This document shows, in pieces, positions 44,539-53,379 of a stretch of DNA of 64,000 nt. The stretch lies in contig NZ_KB899813.1 in NCBI RefSeq assembly GCF_000378425.1, positions 111,146-175,145 on the forward strand, written 5' to 3'. The notes under the pieces were generated by a model, which was given only the letters and a program-made list of their open reading frames with translations, had not been told where the DNA came from and did not search any database. Within the stretch, counting starts at the first letter, position 1. Each line of letters begins with the position of its first letter. The translations under genes and the position numbers were made by a program. The stretch is from Cohnella laeviribosi DSM 21336 (GTDB taxonomy: Bacteria > Bacillota > Bacilli > Paenibacillales > Paenibacillaceae).

Positions 44539-45633
44539 ATGCTGGAACGTTACGGGCACGGGGGCGACTGGGATACGGCGGAAGAGCGGTACGGCAAGCC
44601 GGAGGCCGGTTGGCTGGATTACAGCGCCAATATGAATCCGGCGGGTCCGCCGCCTTGCGTCGAGCGGATCTTTCGGGAGCGGTGGCGAGACATCGCGCGC
44701 TATCCCGATCCGGCCGTCCGCGGTTTGCGGCGGAAGCTGGCCGCGGCGTACGGGATTCCGGAGGACAGCATCCTCGCCGGCAACGGAGCGGCGGAACTGA
44801 TCGATCTCGCCGTCAGGGGGCTCGCGCCGCGCGAAGCGGTTCTTGTGCAGCCTTCGTTTTCGGAATACGGGGAGGCGCTGCGCAAGGCGGGCGTGAAGAC
44901 GCGGGAGCTCGTGCTGAGAGCGGAAAACGGCTTCGAGCTGACCGCTGCGGAAGCAGCCGGCCTTTCCCTGGCGGAAGGCAGCTGCGTCTTCCTCGGGCAT
45001 CCGAACAATCCGACGGGAAGGCTCGTTCCGGCTAAAACGATGGCGCTGCTCAAGCAATCGCCTGCAACGCTGCTGATTGACGAAGCCTTTATGGACTTTG
45101 TCCCGCACGCCGAGGACGTCTCGCTGCTTCGGGAAGCCGCCGCGTCCGAGCGCATCGCCGTTTTCCGCTCCATGACGAAGTTTTACGCCATCCCCGGCAT
45201 CCGTCTCGGCTTCATGGTCGCCCATCCGCGGATCATCGCCCGTCTTCGGGAATTGCAGCCGCCCTGGAGCGTCAATTTTCTCGCTCAACGCATCGGGGAA
45301 GCGCTGCCGGACGAACGGGAATACGCGGAAAAAACGCTGGCATGGCTTGCCGAGGAGCGGCCCTGGCTGATCCGGCGGCTTGAACGCCTCGGTCTGGACG
45401 TCGTGCCGAGCGAGACGAACTACTTGCTCGCCGCGCTGCCCGGGGATGGCGCATGGGATGCGCCGAAGCTGCAGGAGCGCCTTGCGAGACGCGGCATTCT
45501 GATTCGCGACGCCTCGCGGTTTACGGGTCTTGACGCGCGTTATTTCCGCATCGCCGTCCGGCTGCGGCGGGAGAACGAGCGGCTGCTTGCCGAGCTGGAA
45601 CAGGCGCTGCGGGAAGGAGCGGATCGGCCGTGA
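44539..45633 (+). CDS. cobD: threonine-phosphate decarboxylase
   Basis: A 364-residue PLP enzyme that makes (R)-1-amino-2-propanol O-2-phosphate for CbiB. It has the aminotransferase class I/II fold: LDYSANMNPAGPP, ILAGNGAAELIDLA, GHPNNPTGRL, and the PLP lysine Lys214 in SMTKFYAIPGIRLG. AAGGAGG precedes ATG 44539. It overlaps cbiP by 4 bp. Histidinol-phosphate aminotransferase is the nearest alternative, but the B12 context and start motif favour CobD. Confidence 0.9.
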   Translation: MLERYGHGGDWDTAEERYGKPEAGWLDYSANMNPAGPPPCVERIFRERWRDIARYPDPAVRGLRRKLAAAYGIPEDSILAGNGAAELIDLAVRGLAPREAVLVQPSFSEYGEALRKAGVKTRELVLRAENGFELTAAEAAGLSLAEGSCVFLGHPNNPTGRLVPAKTMALLKQSPATLLIDEAFMDFVPHAEDVSLLREAAASERIAVFRSMTKFYAIPGIRLGFMVAHPRIIARLRELQPPWSVNFLAQRIGEALPDEREYAEKTLAWLAEERPWLIRRLERLGLDVVPSETNYLLAALPGDGAWDAPKLQERLARRGILIRDASRFTGLDARYFRIAVRLRRENERLLAELEQALREGADRP

Positions 45634-47288
45634 CGAAGGCGAAAGCGCGAACGCTCATGCTGCAGGGCACCGCCTCCGACGTCGGCAAAAGCGTGCTGAC
45701 CGCCGCCTTGTGCCGGATTTTCAAGCAGGACGGCTACCGGGTCGCCCCGTTCAAATCGCAAAACATGTCCAACAATTCGTACGTAACGCCGGACGGCAAG
45801 GAAATCGGCCGGGCGCAAGGGATGCAGGCCGATGCGTGCGGCATCCCGGCGACGACGGACATGAATCCGATTTTGCTCAAGCCGAGCCGGGAGATGTCCG
45901 CGCAAGTCGTCGTGCACGGCAAGCCTTACCGCGATCTGGACGCCAGAACGTACCGGGAATCGTATTTGCCGCAGGCCGAGGCGATTGTAAAGGAATCGTT
46001 GGAACGGCTTAGAGCCGCATACGATATCGTCGTGATCGAAGGCGCGGGAAGCCCGGCGGAGATCAACCTGAAGGATCGGGATATCGTCAACATGCGGCTG
46101 GCGAAGTGGGCGGACGCTCCGGTGCTGCTGGTCGCCGACATCGACCGGGGCGGGGTGTTCGCTTCCGTCGTCGGCACGCTGGAGCTGCTGGAACCGGAAG
46201 AGCGCGAGAGGGTAAAAGGCATCGTCATCAACAAGTTCCGGGGCGACCTCTCGCTGCTGCAGCCCGGGCTCGACTGGTTGGAGCGGCGAATCGGCAAGCC
46301 CGTCGTGGGGGTCGTTCCGTACTTGCCGGGTCTTGCGCTGGAGGACGAGGATTCGGCCTCGCTTGATGGCAAGCGCAATCGCGCGCCGAAGCAGGAGCCG
46401 TTGACGGACCGCGAACGAAAGCGCGAAGGCTCCGGGGGCATTTCCCCGGACGTCCGCTCCAGCGGCAGCGCCCAAGGCGTTGTCCCGCCCGGCCGCCCGC
46501 TCGACATTGCGATTATCCGGCTGCCGCGCATCTCGAACTTTACCGACGCCGACCCGCTGCTGGCGGAGCCGGATACGACCGTCCGCTACGTTTCGTCGGT
46601 AGACGACTGGGGAGAGCCGGACGCGGTCATTCTGCCCGGCAGCAAAAACACGGCCGAAGACCTGCGCCACCTGCGCGCCAGCGGCCTGGAAGCGAAGCTG
46701 CTCGCGTTCGCCGAGCGCGGCGGCCGGGTCGTCGGCATTTGCGGCGGGTATCAAATGATGGGCCGGCGGCTGGCGGACCCGGAAGGAGTGGAGTCCGCTT
46801 CGGCCGTGACCGAAGGCATCGGGCTGCTGCCGCTGGAGACGGTGTTCGCGTCCGACAAGCGGACCGAGCGGGTGACAGGGACGGCCGACTTGAACGTTCC
46901 CGGCGGCCCGGCGCTAAAGGTCGAAGGCTACGAAATCCATATGGGCCGCACCCGCGCGCTGGAGCCGGTCCATGCGCCGTTTTGCCTCCGTTCCGAGCGG
47001 TCGCCCGATGTGCCGGACGCTTATCACCCGGACGGAGCGATGTCCGCGGACGGGAAGCTGTGGGGAACGTATTTGCACGGCGTGTTCCACAACGACGCTT
47101 TGCGCCGGGCTTGGCTGAACCAGCTTCGCGCGGACAAGGGGCTGCCGCCGCTTGACGAGCCAACCGATTTCGGAAAAATCCGGGAGCGAGCGTTCGATCT
47201 TCTGGCGGATCACGTCCGGAGGCACCTGGATATGGCGCGAATCTATCGAATGATCGGGGCGGAGATCGGACATGGACAAGCCGAGTAA
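45630..47288 (+). CDS. cbiP: cobyric acid synthase
   Basis: A 552-residue glutamine amidotransferase (CbiP/CobQ) that amidates cobyrinic acid a,c-diamide. N-terminal ATP site GTASDVGKS (about 14-22) with FKSQNMSNNSYVTPDG, then the class I amidotransferase domain with nucleophile Cys371 in GICGGYQMMG and a late YLHGVFHND His motif. It starts at GTG 45630. At about residues 246-291 there is a charged, low-complexity insertion (KRNRAPKQEPLTDRERKREG...) between domains that I do not expect in the family, making the protein longer than the usual about 500 residues. Confidence 0.93.
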   Translation: MTKAKARTLMLQGTASDVGKSVLTAALCRIFKQDGYRVAPFKSQNMSNNSYVTPDGKEIGRAQGMQADACGIPATTDMNPILLKPSREMSAQVVVHGKPYRDLDARTYRESYLPQAEAIVKESLERLRAAYDIVVIEGAGSPAEINLKDRDIVNMRLAKWADAPVLLVADIDRGGVFASVVGTLELLEPEERERVKGIVINKFRGDLSLLQPGLDWLERRIGKPVVGVVPYLPGLALEDEDSASLDGKRNRAPKQEPLTDRERKREGSGGISPDVRSSGSAQGVVPPGRPLDIAIIRLPRISNFTDADPLLAEPDTTVRYVSSVDDWGEPDAVILPGSKNTAEDLRHLRASGLEAKLLAFAERGGRVVGICGGYQMMGRRLADPEGVESASAVTEGIGLLPLETVFASDKRTERVTGTADLNVPGGPALKVEGYEIHMGRTRALEPVHAPFCLRSERSPDVPDAYHPDGAMSADGKLWGTYLHGVFHNDALRRAWLNQLRADKGLPPLDEPTDFGKIRERAFDLLADHVRRHLDMARIYRMIGAEIGHGQAE

Positions 47289-47907
47289 AGAACGCGGCCC
47301 TGGTGCTGGTATTTACGGGCGACGGTAAAGGCAAAACGACCGCCGCGATGGGCTGGCGGCAAGGGCGGCGGGCCGGGGGCACCGCGTGCTGGCGATTCAG
47401 TTTATCAAGTCGCCGCAGCGAAGCTACGGAGAGCAGATTGCGCTGCAAAAGCTGGGTGTCGAAATCGTGCAGACCGGCGCCGGCTTCACCTGGACGAAAA
47501 CGCCTGAGGAACATAGGGAGGCGCTGCGCCAAGGCTGGGCGCTGGCCAGGGAACGGATTTTGCGCGGCAAGGAGAAGCTCATCATTCTCGACGAGATCAA
47601 TAACGCGCTCGCGATTGACCGCTTCCCGATCGACGACGTGCTCCCGCTGCAGGAAGTGCTGGAGACGATTAGCCGCCGGCCGCAGGGGATGCACCTGGTG
47701 CTGACCGGACGGGACGCGCACCCGGACATCATCGCTGCTGCCGACCTTGTGACGGAAATGAAGGCGGTCAAGCACTATTACGACGAAGGCGCAACGGCCG
47801 TCATGGGATTGAATTGTAGCCGCCTATGTTGGATTTTGTACAGGATATCGGCCCCTTTTTGCTGCATACCGCTTCTATCCCGCATTTCATCCAATAGAAC
47901 TTCGTAG
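47272..47907 (+). pseudogene. cobA: cob(I)alamin adenosyltransferase gene with two compensating frameshifts
   Basis: The protein is clearly CobA/BtuR, but three pieces in two frames are needed to read it. From ATG 47272 (overlapping cbiP by 17 bp) the frame reads MDKPSKERG. An extra base near 47298 shifts to the frame encoding VLVFTGDGKGKTTAAMG, which holds the P-loop. A missing G near 47357 restores the first frame as LAARAAGRGHRVLAIQFIKS to the end. Both changes lie in C or G runs, so sequencing error is possible. Without correction a TAA follows within 20 codons. After AVMGLN, where the family normally ends, the frame runs on into a dispersed repeat to 47907. Confidence 0.85.
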
Positions 47908-48018
47908 GTAGACAGCTTTACCCGCTTGAGCGGGCCAAAAGACGGGATATTTCCAACATAGGTACGCTGCCACCGCCTAAACGACTCATTTTACTGGACA
48001 ATTTCCAAGATAGACAGC
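47824..48018. repeat. dispersed inverted-repeat element, copy 2
   Basis: Perfect 10-bp inverted repeat CTATGTTGGA (47824-47833)/TCCAACATAG (47952-47961), followed by TTCCAAGATAGAC to 48015. The left part (TTTTGTACAGGATATCGGCCCC) and right part match copy 1 at 23787-23976. It abuts the natural end of cobA. Confidence 0.75.
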
Positions 48019-48232
48019 CCCTTCCATCCCTATGCCGGCCAAGACGGGGACGTCAACCAGAAGGCCTTGATCGGCGAACTGAAAAGCGGCCTGCACAAAG
48101 GACGCAAAGGCGAGTGTTCACCCGGGCGGCTCGGACCTTCCGGTCGGATTTCCGGCGCAACGCGAACTTGCATAAAACATGCGGAGATGTCAAAAATTAA
48201 ACACCGAATCTATCCAAGAGGAGGTTTATCGC

Positions 48233-48664
48233 GTGTCGCTTACGCCATACGAACCGTTCGGCGCTTTGGAGCATTGGAGAAGGGATTTGGACCGTTTCTT
48301 TAACGATTTTCCGGCAAGTCTCAGGCCGGGAAGCGGCTTCCCCCGCATGGATGTCTATGAGACCGACAAAGAAGTCGTAGTGCATTGCGAAATTCCCGGC
48401 GTCGAGAAAAAAGAGGACATCCATATCGATGTGAACGGAGACCGGCTGACCGTCGGAGGCGTATACCATAGCTCCAGGGAATTGAAGGAGGCGCAAATGC
48501 ACCGGCGGGAACGGTTCGAAGGACGCTTTCAGCGCTCGGTGACGCTGCCTGCGCAGGTCAAGAACGAAGGCATTACCGCCAGCTATAAGAATGGGCTGCT
48601 CGAAATCCATTTGCCCAAGCAGGAACCGGGATCGAACAACCGTATCGACATCGAGTTTCATTGA
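48233..48664 (+). CDS. small heat-shock protein, Hsp20 family
   Basis: A 143-residue alpha-crystallin-domain chaperone that binds unfolding proteins in the cytoplasm. The domain starts at about residue 38 (FPRMDVYETDKEVVVHCEIPGVEKKEDIHIDV), includes RRERFEGRFQRSVTLP, and ends with the conserved YKNGLLEIHLPK. Start GTG 48233 follows AGAGGAGG at 48218-48225 with good spacing; upstream codons are unlike the family. It is a single-gene unit with a terminator directly after. Confidence 0.92.
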   Translation: MSLTPYEPFGALEHWRRDLDRFFNDFPASLRPGSGFPRMDVYETDKEVVVHCEIPGVEKKEDIHIDVNGDRLTVGGVYHSSRELKEAQMHRRERFEGRFQRSVTLPAQVKNEGITASYKNGLLEIHLPKQEPGSNNRIDIEFH

Positions 48665-48701
48665 AGCCAAGACGAAGACAACGTGAACAGTAATAAATCA
48701 G

Positions 48702-48743
48702 CCGCTTGTTTTCCGGACCGGACGGGATGCGAGCGGTTTTTTT
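48702..48743 (+). terminator. terminator after hsp20
   Basis: CCGCT (48702-48706) pairs with AGCGG (48732-48736), enclosing a CCGGACCGG region, followed by seven Ts. Confidence 0.6.
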
Positions 48744-48930
48744 GCCGGGAAAAACGAGGACTCGGGGGTTTCCGGAATTGAGTTTTTGCCGGGAAAAACG
48801 AGGACTCGGGGGTTTCCGGAATTGAGTTTTTGCCGGGAAAAACGAGGACTCGGGCGTTTCCGGAATTGAGCTTTTGCCGGGCAAAACGGGGACTCGAGGC
48901 ATTCCCGGATTTGAGCTTGCCGGACAAAAT
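48744..48930. repeat. 44-bp tandem repeat
   Basis: The word GCCGGGAAAA starts units at 48744, 48788 and 48832, with diverged units at 48876 and 48919; the period is 44 bp (last 43). Each unit has ACGAGGACTCGGGG followed by TTTCCGGAATTGAG. Units 1-2 are identical; divergence rises toward the AraC gene. Minus-strand frames across it give repetitive peptides that I do not regard as real. Confidence 0.88.
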
Positions 48931-48980
48931 CGGCTATGATGGCGAAGAGACATCGAGGATGTTCCGGAGGCGTCATACGT

Positions 48981-49835
48981 ATGAAAATCGTCGAGGATCT
49001 GGATTCCCGTTCCGTCGGTATGGAGACGGCTCCGACCGCATCGGCGAACGGGAGCCCGCTGTATGTTCAGTATATCGGTCATTATTACGCCAATCCGAAA
49101 TACAGCATTGAGCGGGAGCGGCTCGACTCGTTCCTGCTTGCGTATTCGCTGCGGGGCAAAGGGGAATTGACGTATCGGGACAAGGTGTATCCGCTAGACA
49201 AAGGAACCGCCTTCATGATCGATTGCCGGGAATACCACCGGTACCGGAATATCGCGGATGACATTTGGGAATTCGCCTGGGTTCATTTTCACGGGCGAAT
49301 GGCGGAGGATTACGTGCAGCCGTTCATGAAGTACGGCGGTCCGGTTACGGATGCGGAAGCCGCGCAAGGCGCCGATCAAATCCGCGCGATCATGCAGGCG
49401 ATGAAGCAGGTGGACGAGCGCTCCGGCCTGCTGGGCTCGCTGCAGCTGATCGGGCTCGTCAACGGCCTGCTGCTTCAGGCCATGCGCGGCAAGCTGCAAG
49501 AGGAACGCGTTCCGGCTTACATCGCCCAAGCGAAGATGAGCCTGGAAAAGCGTCTTCGGGAAAGCTTCCGGCTGGACGATTGGGCGCGGGAATTTTCGCT
49601 CAGCAAGTACCACCTGTCCCGAGAATTCAAGCGTTATACCGGCTACAGCCCTTACGAGTATCTGCTCAATGTCCGGCTCAGGGCGGCCAAAGACTTGCTG
49701 CGGACGACCGATCTTACCGTCGAGGAGATTGCGCGGCAGGCGGGCTTTTCGAACGCCACCCAGTTCATACACATGTTCAAGCAGAAGGAAAGCATGACCC
49801 CGCTGCAGTTCCGCAAGGCTTGGCGGGGCCTTTAG
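48981..49835 (+). CDS. AraC-family transcriptional regulator
   Basis: A 284-residue regulator with an N-terminal cupin-like sugar-sensing domain (YSLRGKGELTYRDKVYPLDKGTAFMIDCREYHRY) and a C-terminal double helix-turn-helix (LDDWAREFSLSKYHLSREFKRYTGYSPYEYLL, then IARQAGFSNATQFIHMFKQKE). Start ATG 48981 has GGAGG about 10 nt upstream; ATG pairs at 48936/48939 lack one. It converges on the YesN-type regulator gene and may control the neighbouring transport locus. Confidence 0.88.
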   Translation: MKIVEDLDSRSVGMETAPTASANGSPLYVQYIGHYYANPKYSIERERLDSFLLAYSLRGKGELTYRDKVYPLDKGTAFMIDCREYHRYRNIADDIWEFAWVHFHGRMAEDYVQPFMKYGGPVTDAEAAQGADQIRAIMQAMKQVDERSGLLGSLQLIGLVNGLLLQAMRGKLQEERVPAYIAQAKMSLEKRLRESFRLDDWAREFSLSKYHLSREFKRYTGYSPYEYLLNVRLRAAKDLLRTTDLTVEEIARQAGFSNATQFIHMFKQKESMTPLQFRKAWRGL

Positions 49836-49862
49836 CGCCGGGCAGCCGGCGTGTTCGGAGCT

Positions 49863-51440
49863 TCAGGAACGATTGCTGCGGTACTGCTCCGGGGTGAAGC
49901 CGGTCAATTTCTTGAACAGGCGGAAAAAATATTTGTCGTTGTCGAAGCCGAGCGTCTTGGCGATTTTGTACACCTTCTCGTCCGTCTCCGCAAGCAGCCG
50001 CTTCGCATGCTCGATGCGCAGCCGGTTTGTGTAGTCCGTAAAGTTTTCGCCGGTTTTCTCCTTGAACAGATAGCTCAAATAGCTCGGATTGAGATAAAAC
50101 AGCGAGGCGACGCGGTCGAGCGTCAAATCCTTGCCGTAATTTTTTTGAATATACGTTTTGACGTTGTCGATCAGGCTGTCCGAGGAGTAGGGCGAGTTCT
50201 CCTTGAACAATCCTGTGATATCCGACAGCAGGCCGGACATATATTGGCGGATCTCTTCCGGTTCGAAGGACACGCTCATGACGGCTTCGAAGCTGGAGGA
50301 CGGCGAGTTGCGGACGGGCGTCTGAAAGTAGCCGGCCAGCGCGTGCTTGACTTCCTGCACGATCTGGCGGCACTGTTCCTTCAGCGCGGCTAGCGGAAGA
50401 TCCGGCCTCCGGGCGTAGCTGTCGAACAGATCCGCGATCAGCTCTTCGACGCGGGCGGCGTTGCCGGACTCCACGTAAAACAGCAGATCGTCCGCGCGAT
50501 CCCAGACGGCGGGAAGGGGAGCGGGAGCTTCCTGCCGGTAGACGGCGAATCTCTTGCCTTCGCCGATCGGCCTTGCGTCAAGCACGGCCAGCGTCTCCTC
50601 GTAGGCGCGGCGCAATTCGGCCGCCGAGCCGTGAATGCCGCTGATGCCGACGACGGCCCGGCCTTGCCCGCTTGACTCGCAGCGCGCGATCCACGCTTGG
50701 GCCGCGCCGATCGCCGCCGCCGTCATGTCCGCGTCGTCCGCCATAGCCTGCGCCTGGCTCTGGCCCGCAAAGCGCAGCAGAACCATGCCCATCTGCTCGC
50801 TCTGCGGATGTGCGATATAAAGCTCGTTTTCGCCCGCAAATCCCGGGACTGCCGTTTCCGGCCCTTGCTTGCCGTATATCGTCAGAACGATGAACGAGGC
50901 GGGTGCATCCAGAAAATCGCGGAGGCGTCCGGAACGGAATTCCGGCAGCTTGTCCTTGGGATGAAGCCCGACCATCAGGTGGGCGAGCGCCTGCAAATCC
51001 GCCTGCAGGCTGATCTGCTCCTTCTCGGCGTTGCTCGTCTCCGCTTCCCGCCTCGAAGCGTTGTCTTTGTCCAGCGCGGCGACCGCTTTGCGGAGCGCCT
51101 CGTGGATTTCCTCCCGGCTGAACGGCTTGAGCAGATAGCCGACCACTTTGGCCGAAATCGCCTCCCGCATGTATTCGAAGTCGGAGTATCCGCTGATGAT
51201 GATGATTTTTTTGTCCGGATAGTCCTGCTGAAGCGTGCGGAGCAGCAGCTTGCCGTCCATGACGGGCATCCGCATGTCGGTGAGGATGATGTCCGGATCG
51301 GCGGAACGGATGAGCGCCAGGGCGTCTTCTCCGTTGTCCGCTTCTCCGCAGAAGCTTAGTTCGCCGGGAAACGAATCGATTTTTTTGCGCATGCCTCTTC
51401 GGATGGAAGGCTCGTCGTCGACGATGATGTATTTGTACAT
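49863..51440 (-). CDS. YesN-type response regulator, AraC family
   Basis: Minus-strand 525-residue regulator: receiver (IIVDDEPSIRRGM, Asp55 in ILTDMRMPVMDG, ISGYSDFEYMR, YLLKPFS) and C-terminal AraC pair (LTLDRVASLFYLNPSYLSYLF, GFDNDKYFFRLFKKLTGFTPEQYR). AGGAGG precedes the ATG. It is 13 bp downstream of the kinase gene on the same strand and forms a two-component pair divergent from the ABC importer at 53471. Confidence 0.92.
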   Translation of the reverse strand: MYKYIIVDDEPSIRRGMRKKIDSFPGELSFCGEADNGEDALALIRSADPDIILTDMRMPVMDGKLLLRTLQQDYPDKKIIIISGYSDFEYMREAISAKVVGYLLKPFSREEIHEALRKAVAALDKDNASRREAETSNAEKEQISLQADLQALAHLMVGLHPKDKLPEFRSGRLRDFLDAPASFIVLTIYGKQGPETAVPGFAGENELYIAHPQSEQMGMVLLRFAGQSQAQAMADDADMTAAAIGAAQAWIARCESSGQGRAVVGISGIHGSAAELRRAYEETLAVLDARPIGEGKRFAVYRQEAPAPLPAVWDRADDLLFYVESGNAARVEELIADLFDSYARRPDLPLAALKEQCRQIVQEVKHALAGYFQTPVRNSPSSSFEAVMSVSFEPEEIRQYMSGLLSDITGLFKENSPYSSDSLIDNVKTYIQKNYGKDLTLDRVASLFYLNPSYLSYLFKEKTGENFTDYTNRLRIEHAKRLLAETDEKVYKIAKTLGFDNDKYFFRLFKKLTGFTPEQYRSNRS

Positions 51441-51453
51441 GGCGCTAAACCTC

Positions 51454-53244
51454 CTATGCCATCGCGGGAATCTCGATTCGGACGGTCGTTCCGGCTCCTT
51501 GCGCGCTTTCGAAGGAGAGCCCGTATTCGGGACCGTAATACAGCGCGATTCGCGAATGCACGTTTTTCAGTCCGATGCTTTGCCGGCTGCGTTCGCCGAT
51601 CCGGGCGAACTCGGGCTGTTCGGCCAGCCGTTTGCGGAGCTCCATCGCCTGCTCGGGGGTCATGCCGACGCCGTCGTCGGTCACTTCGAACACAATCCGG
51701 TCGCCGCGCGCAAAGCCCTTTATCGTGACGCATCCTTTGCCCCGCTTCGTTTCCAGCCCGTGATAGATCGCGTTTTCCACCAGCGGCTGCAGCAGCAGTT
51801 TCAGCATTTTGGCGTTTTCGATGCCGGCTTCGATCTGCTTGTCGAAACGAATCCGGTCCTCGTAACGGATACGCTGAATAGCGATATAATTGTCCACGTG
51901 CTTCAGTTCGTCCGAAATCGGCACCAGCTCGCTGTCCGTCTTGATGCTGTACCGGAACATATCCCCGAGCGCCTTGGTCATGACGGCGATGCTTTCGACT
52001 TCCTCCACTTCGGCTATGCTGTTGATCGATTCGAGCGTGTTGTACAGGAAGTGCGAGTTAATCTGCGCCTCCAGCGCCTTCATTTGCGCGTCCAACGTCA
52101 AAATCCGGTTCTGGTAGCGCTCCCGGATAAACGCGTCCATATCCTTCATCATCTTGTCGTATTCGTTGTACAAAATGCCGATTTCGTCCATCCGCCGCAG
52201 CTGCTTGTCGGCCGTCACGAACTTTTGCGATTTGTTTTTGCGCATGATCCGGCTCAGCTCGACGATCGGCTTCGTGATCAGGTTGGAGAGAACGATAGAC
52301 AATAGGATAAAGATGGCGGCGCAGCTGACCGAGACGTAAAGAATGATTTTTTTGGAGATGCCGTACTCCTTGTAGAGCTCCGCCAGGGAAATGCTGGCGA
52401 TAATCTTCCAGTCGTTGCTCGGGAACGACTGAATCAGCGTCAGCTTGCCGCCTTCGTGAAATTCCGCCTGGTCGGATCGCATCGCCTTTACTTGGCGGAA
52501 AATAGCGTCCGGCAGCTGCTGGCCGATCAGCTTGCGGGAAGCGTCGAACAAGATTTTGCCTTCCCCGTTGGCCAAATAAAGACTGGAAATATTCGGGATA
52601 ATATCACGATCCAGCCCTTTGAAAATATCCAGGCTGCAGTCCAGCATGAACACGCCGAGAAATTGCTGCGAATCCAGGTCGTAGATGGCGCGGGAGAACA
52701 TGATCGACGGCTTTGCGTTGATGATGAAGGGCTTGACGTCGACATTGCCGATGTACAGGCCGCCGCTCTTGGCGATGGTCTGTTCGTACCAATCGTCGCC
52801 AAGCGGATTGTAGCCCACCTTCAGGTCCGTGCCGATGCCGTAGCTGATCGATTTGCCGTCGGGGGAGAATAAATACAGGCCGTTGATATAATCGTAGCTC
52901 AAAATCAGGTTTTCAAAAATTTGCTTGAGCCGATTGCGGATCAGGAACGGGCTGTACGGGTCGTTTGCGGCAAGCAGCTTTTTGAGTTCGTCCCGGATCG
53001 TAATGGACGAGGCCGGGTCGGACGTCTGCTGCTGCAGCGTGATCGAAATCCGGTCGATATTTTGCAGAATCGTGTCGATCCGCTCCATCGTGTTGTTGAT
53101 CGTATTGGAGGCGACAAGCGACGTTTGCTTGCTTACAAGGTTCGTGTAGCTCCGGTAGGAACTGAACGTGACGACGGTGATCGGGATGATGGAAATGGCG
53201 ATGAATACGAGAAACAGCTTGTTGCGGATGCTGAAAAACGCCAT
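51454..53244 (-). CDS. YesM-type sensor histidine kinase
   Basis: Minus-strand 596-residue membrane kinase: transmembrane helix at about 10-30, extracellular dCache-like sensor (ANDPYSPFLIRNRLKQIFENL, LYLFSPDGKSISYG), second helix near 285-305, HAMP linker, phospho-acceptor His398 in AQINSHFLYNTLES, and HATPase domain (LVENAIYHGLE, VTDDGVGM, SIGLKNVHSRIALY). The usual NPHF reads NSHF here, a small departure. GGAGGGG precedes the ATG. It should sense the ligand delivered by the divergent importer locus. Confidence 0.92.
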   Translation of the reverse strand: MAFFSIRNKLFLVFIAISIIPITVVTFSSYRSYTNLVSKQTSLVASNTINNTMERIDTILQNIDRISITLQQQTSDPASSITIRDELKKLLAANDPYSPFLIRNRLKQIFENLILSYDYINGLYLFSPDGKSISYGIGTDLKVGYNPLGDDWYEQTIAKSGGLYIGNVDVKPFIINAKPSIMFSRAIYDLDSQQFLGVFMLDCSLDIFKGLDRDIIPNISSLYLANGEGKILFDASRKLIGQQLPDAIFRQVKAMRSDQAEFHEGGKLTLIQSFPSNDWKIIASISLAELYKEYGISKKIILYVSVSCAAIFILLSIVLSNLITKPIVELSRIMRKNKSQKFVTADKQLRRMDEIGILYNEYDKMMKDMDAFIRERYQNRILTLDAQMKALEAQINSHFLYNTLESINSIAEVEEVESIAVMTKALGDMFRYSIKTDSELVPISDELKHVDNYIAIQRIRYEDRIRFDKQIEAGIENAKMLKLLLQPLVENAIYHGLETKRGKGCVTIKGFARGDRIVFEVTDDGVGMTPEQAMELRKRLAEQPEFARIGERSRQSIGLKNVHSRIALYYGPEYGLSFESAQGAGTTVRIEIPAMA

Positions 53245-53330
53245 GCCGGCCTCGCCCCTCCTGAACCTTGTCCAATCTAAAAATAGTGCACCAAAAAATC
53301 AAAAGCAATTATACTGCAAGCGCAGGTAAA

Positions 53331-53345
53331 ATGAAAGCGTGCACA
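53331..53345 (+). promoter_or_regulatory. candidate cre (CcpA) site in the divergent region
   Basis: ATGAAAGCGTGCACA matches WTGNAANCGNWNNCA at 14 of 15 positions. It lies between the divergent kinase and binding-protein genes, close to a minus-strand TATAAT at 53308-53313. Confidence 0.6.
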
Positions 53346-53359
53346 AGCATGACCTCATA

Positions 53360-53379
53360 CTCCACTTGCGCAACTGGAG
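53360..53379. promoter_or_regulatory. 20-bp palindromic operator candidate
   Basis: CTCCACTTGCGCAACTGGAG is symmetrical except for one position pair, with a central TTGCGCAA. It lies 91 bp before the binding-protein start and resembles a LacI-type operator in symmetry; no LacI gene is in the window. Confidence 0.45.

Noticed and set aside
48573..49082. Minus-strand protein with FPGKxS repeats
   Set aside because: It arises from reading the 44-bp DNA repeat in three frames; several overlapping frames give equally repetitive peptides.
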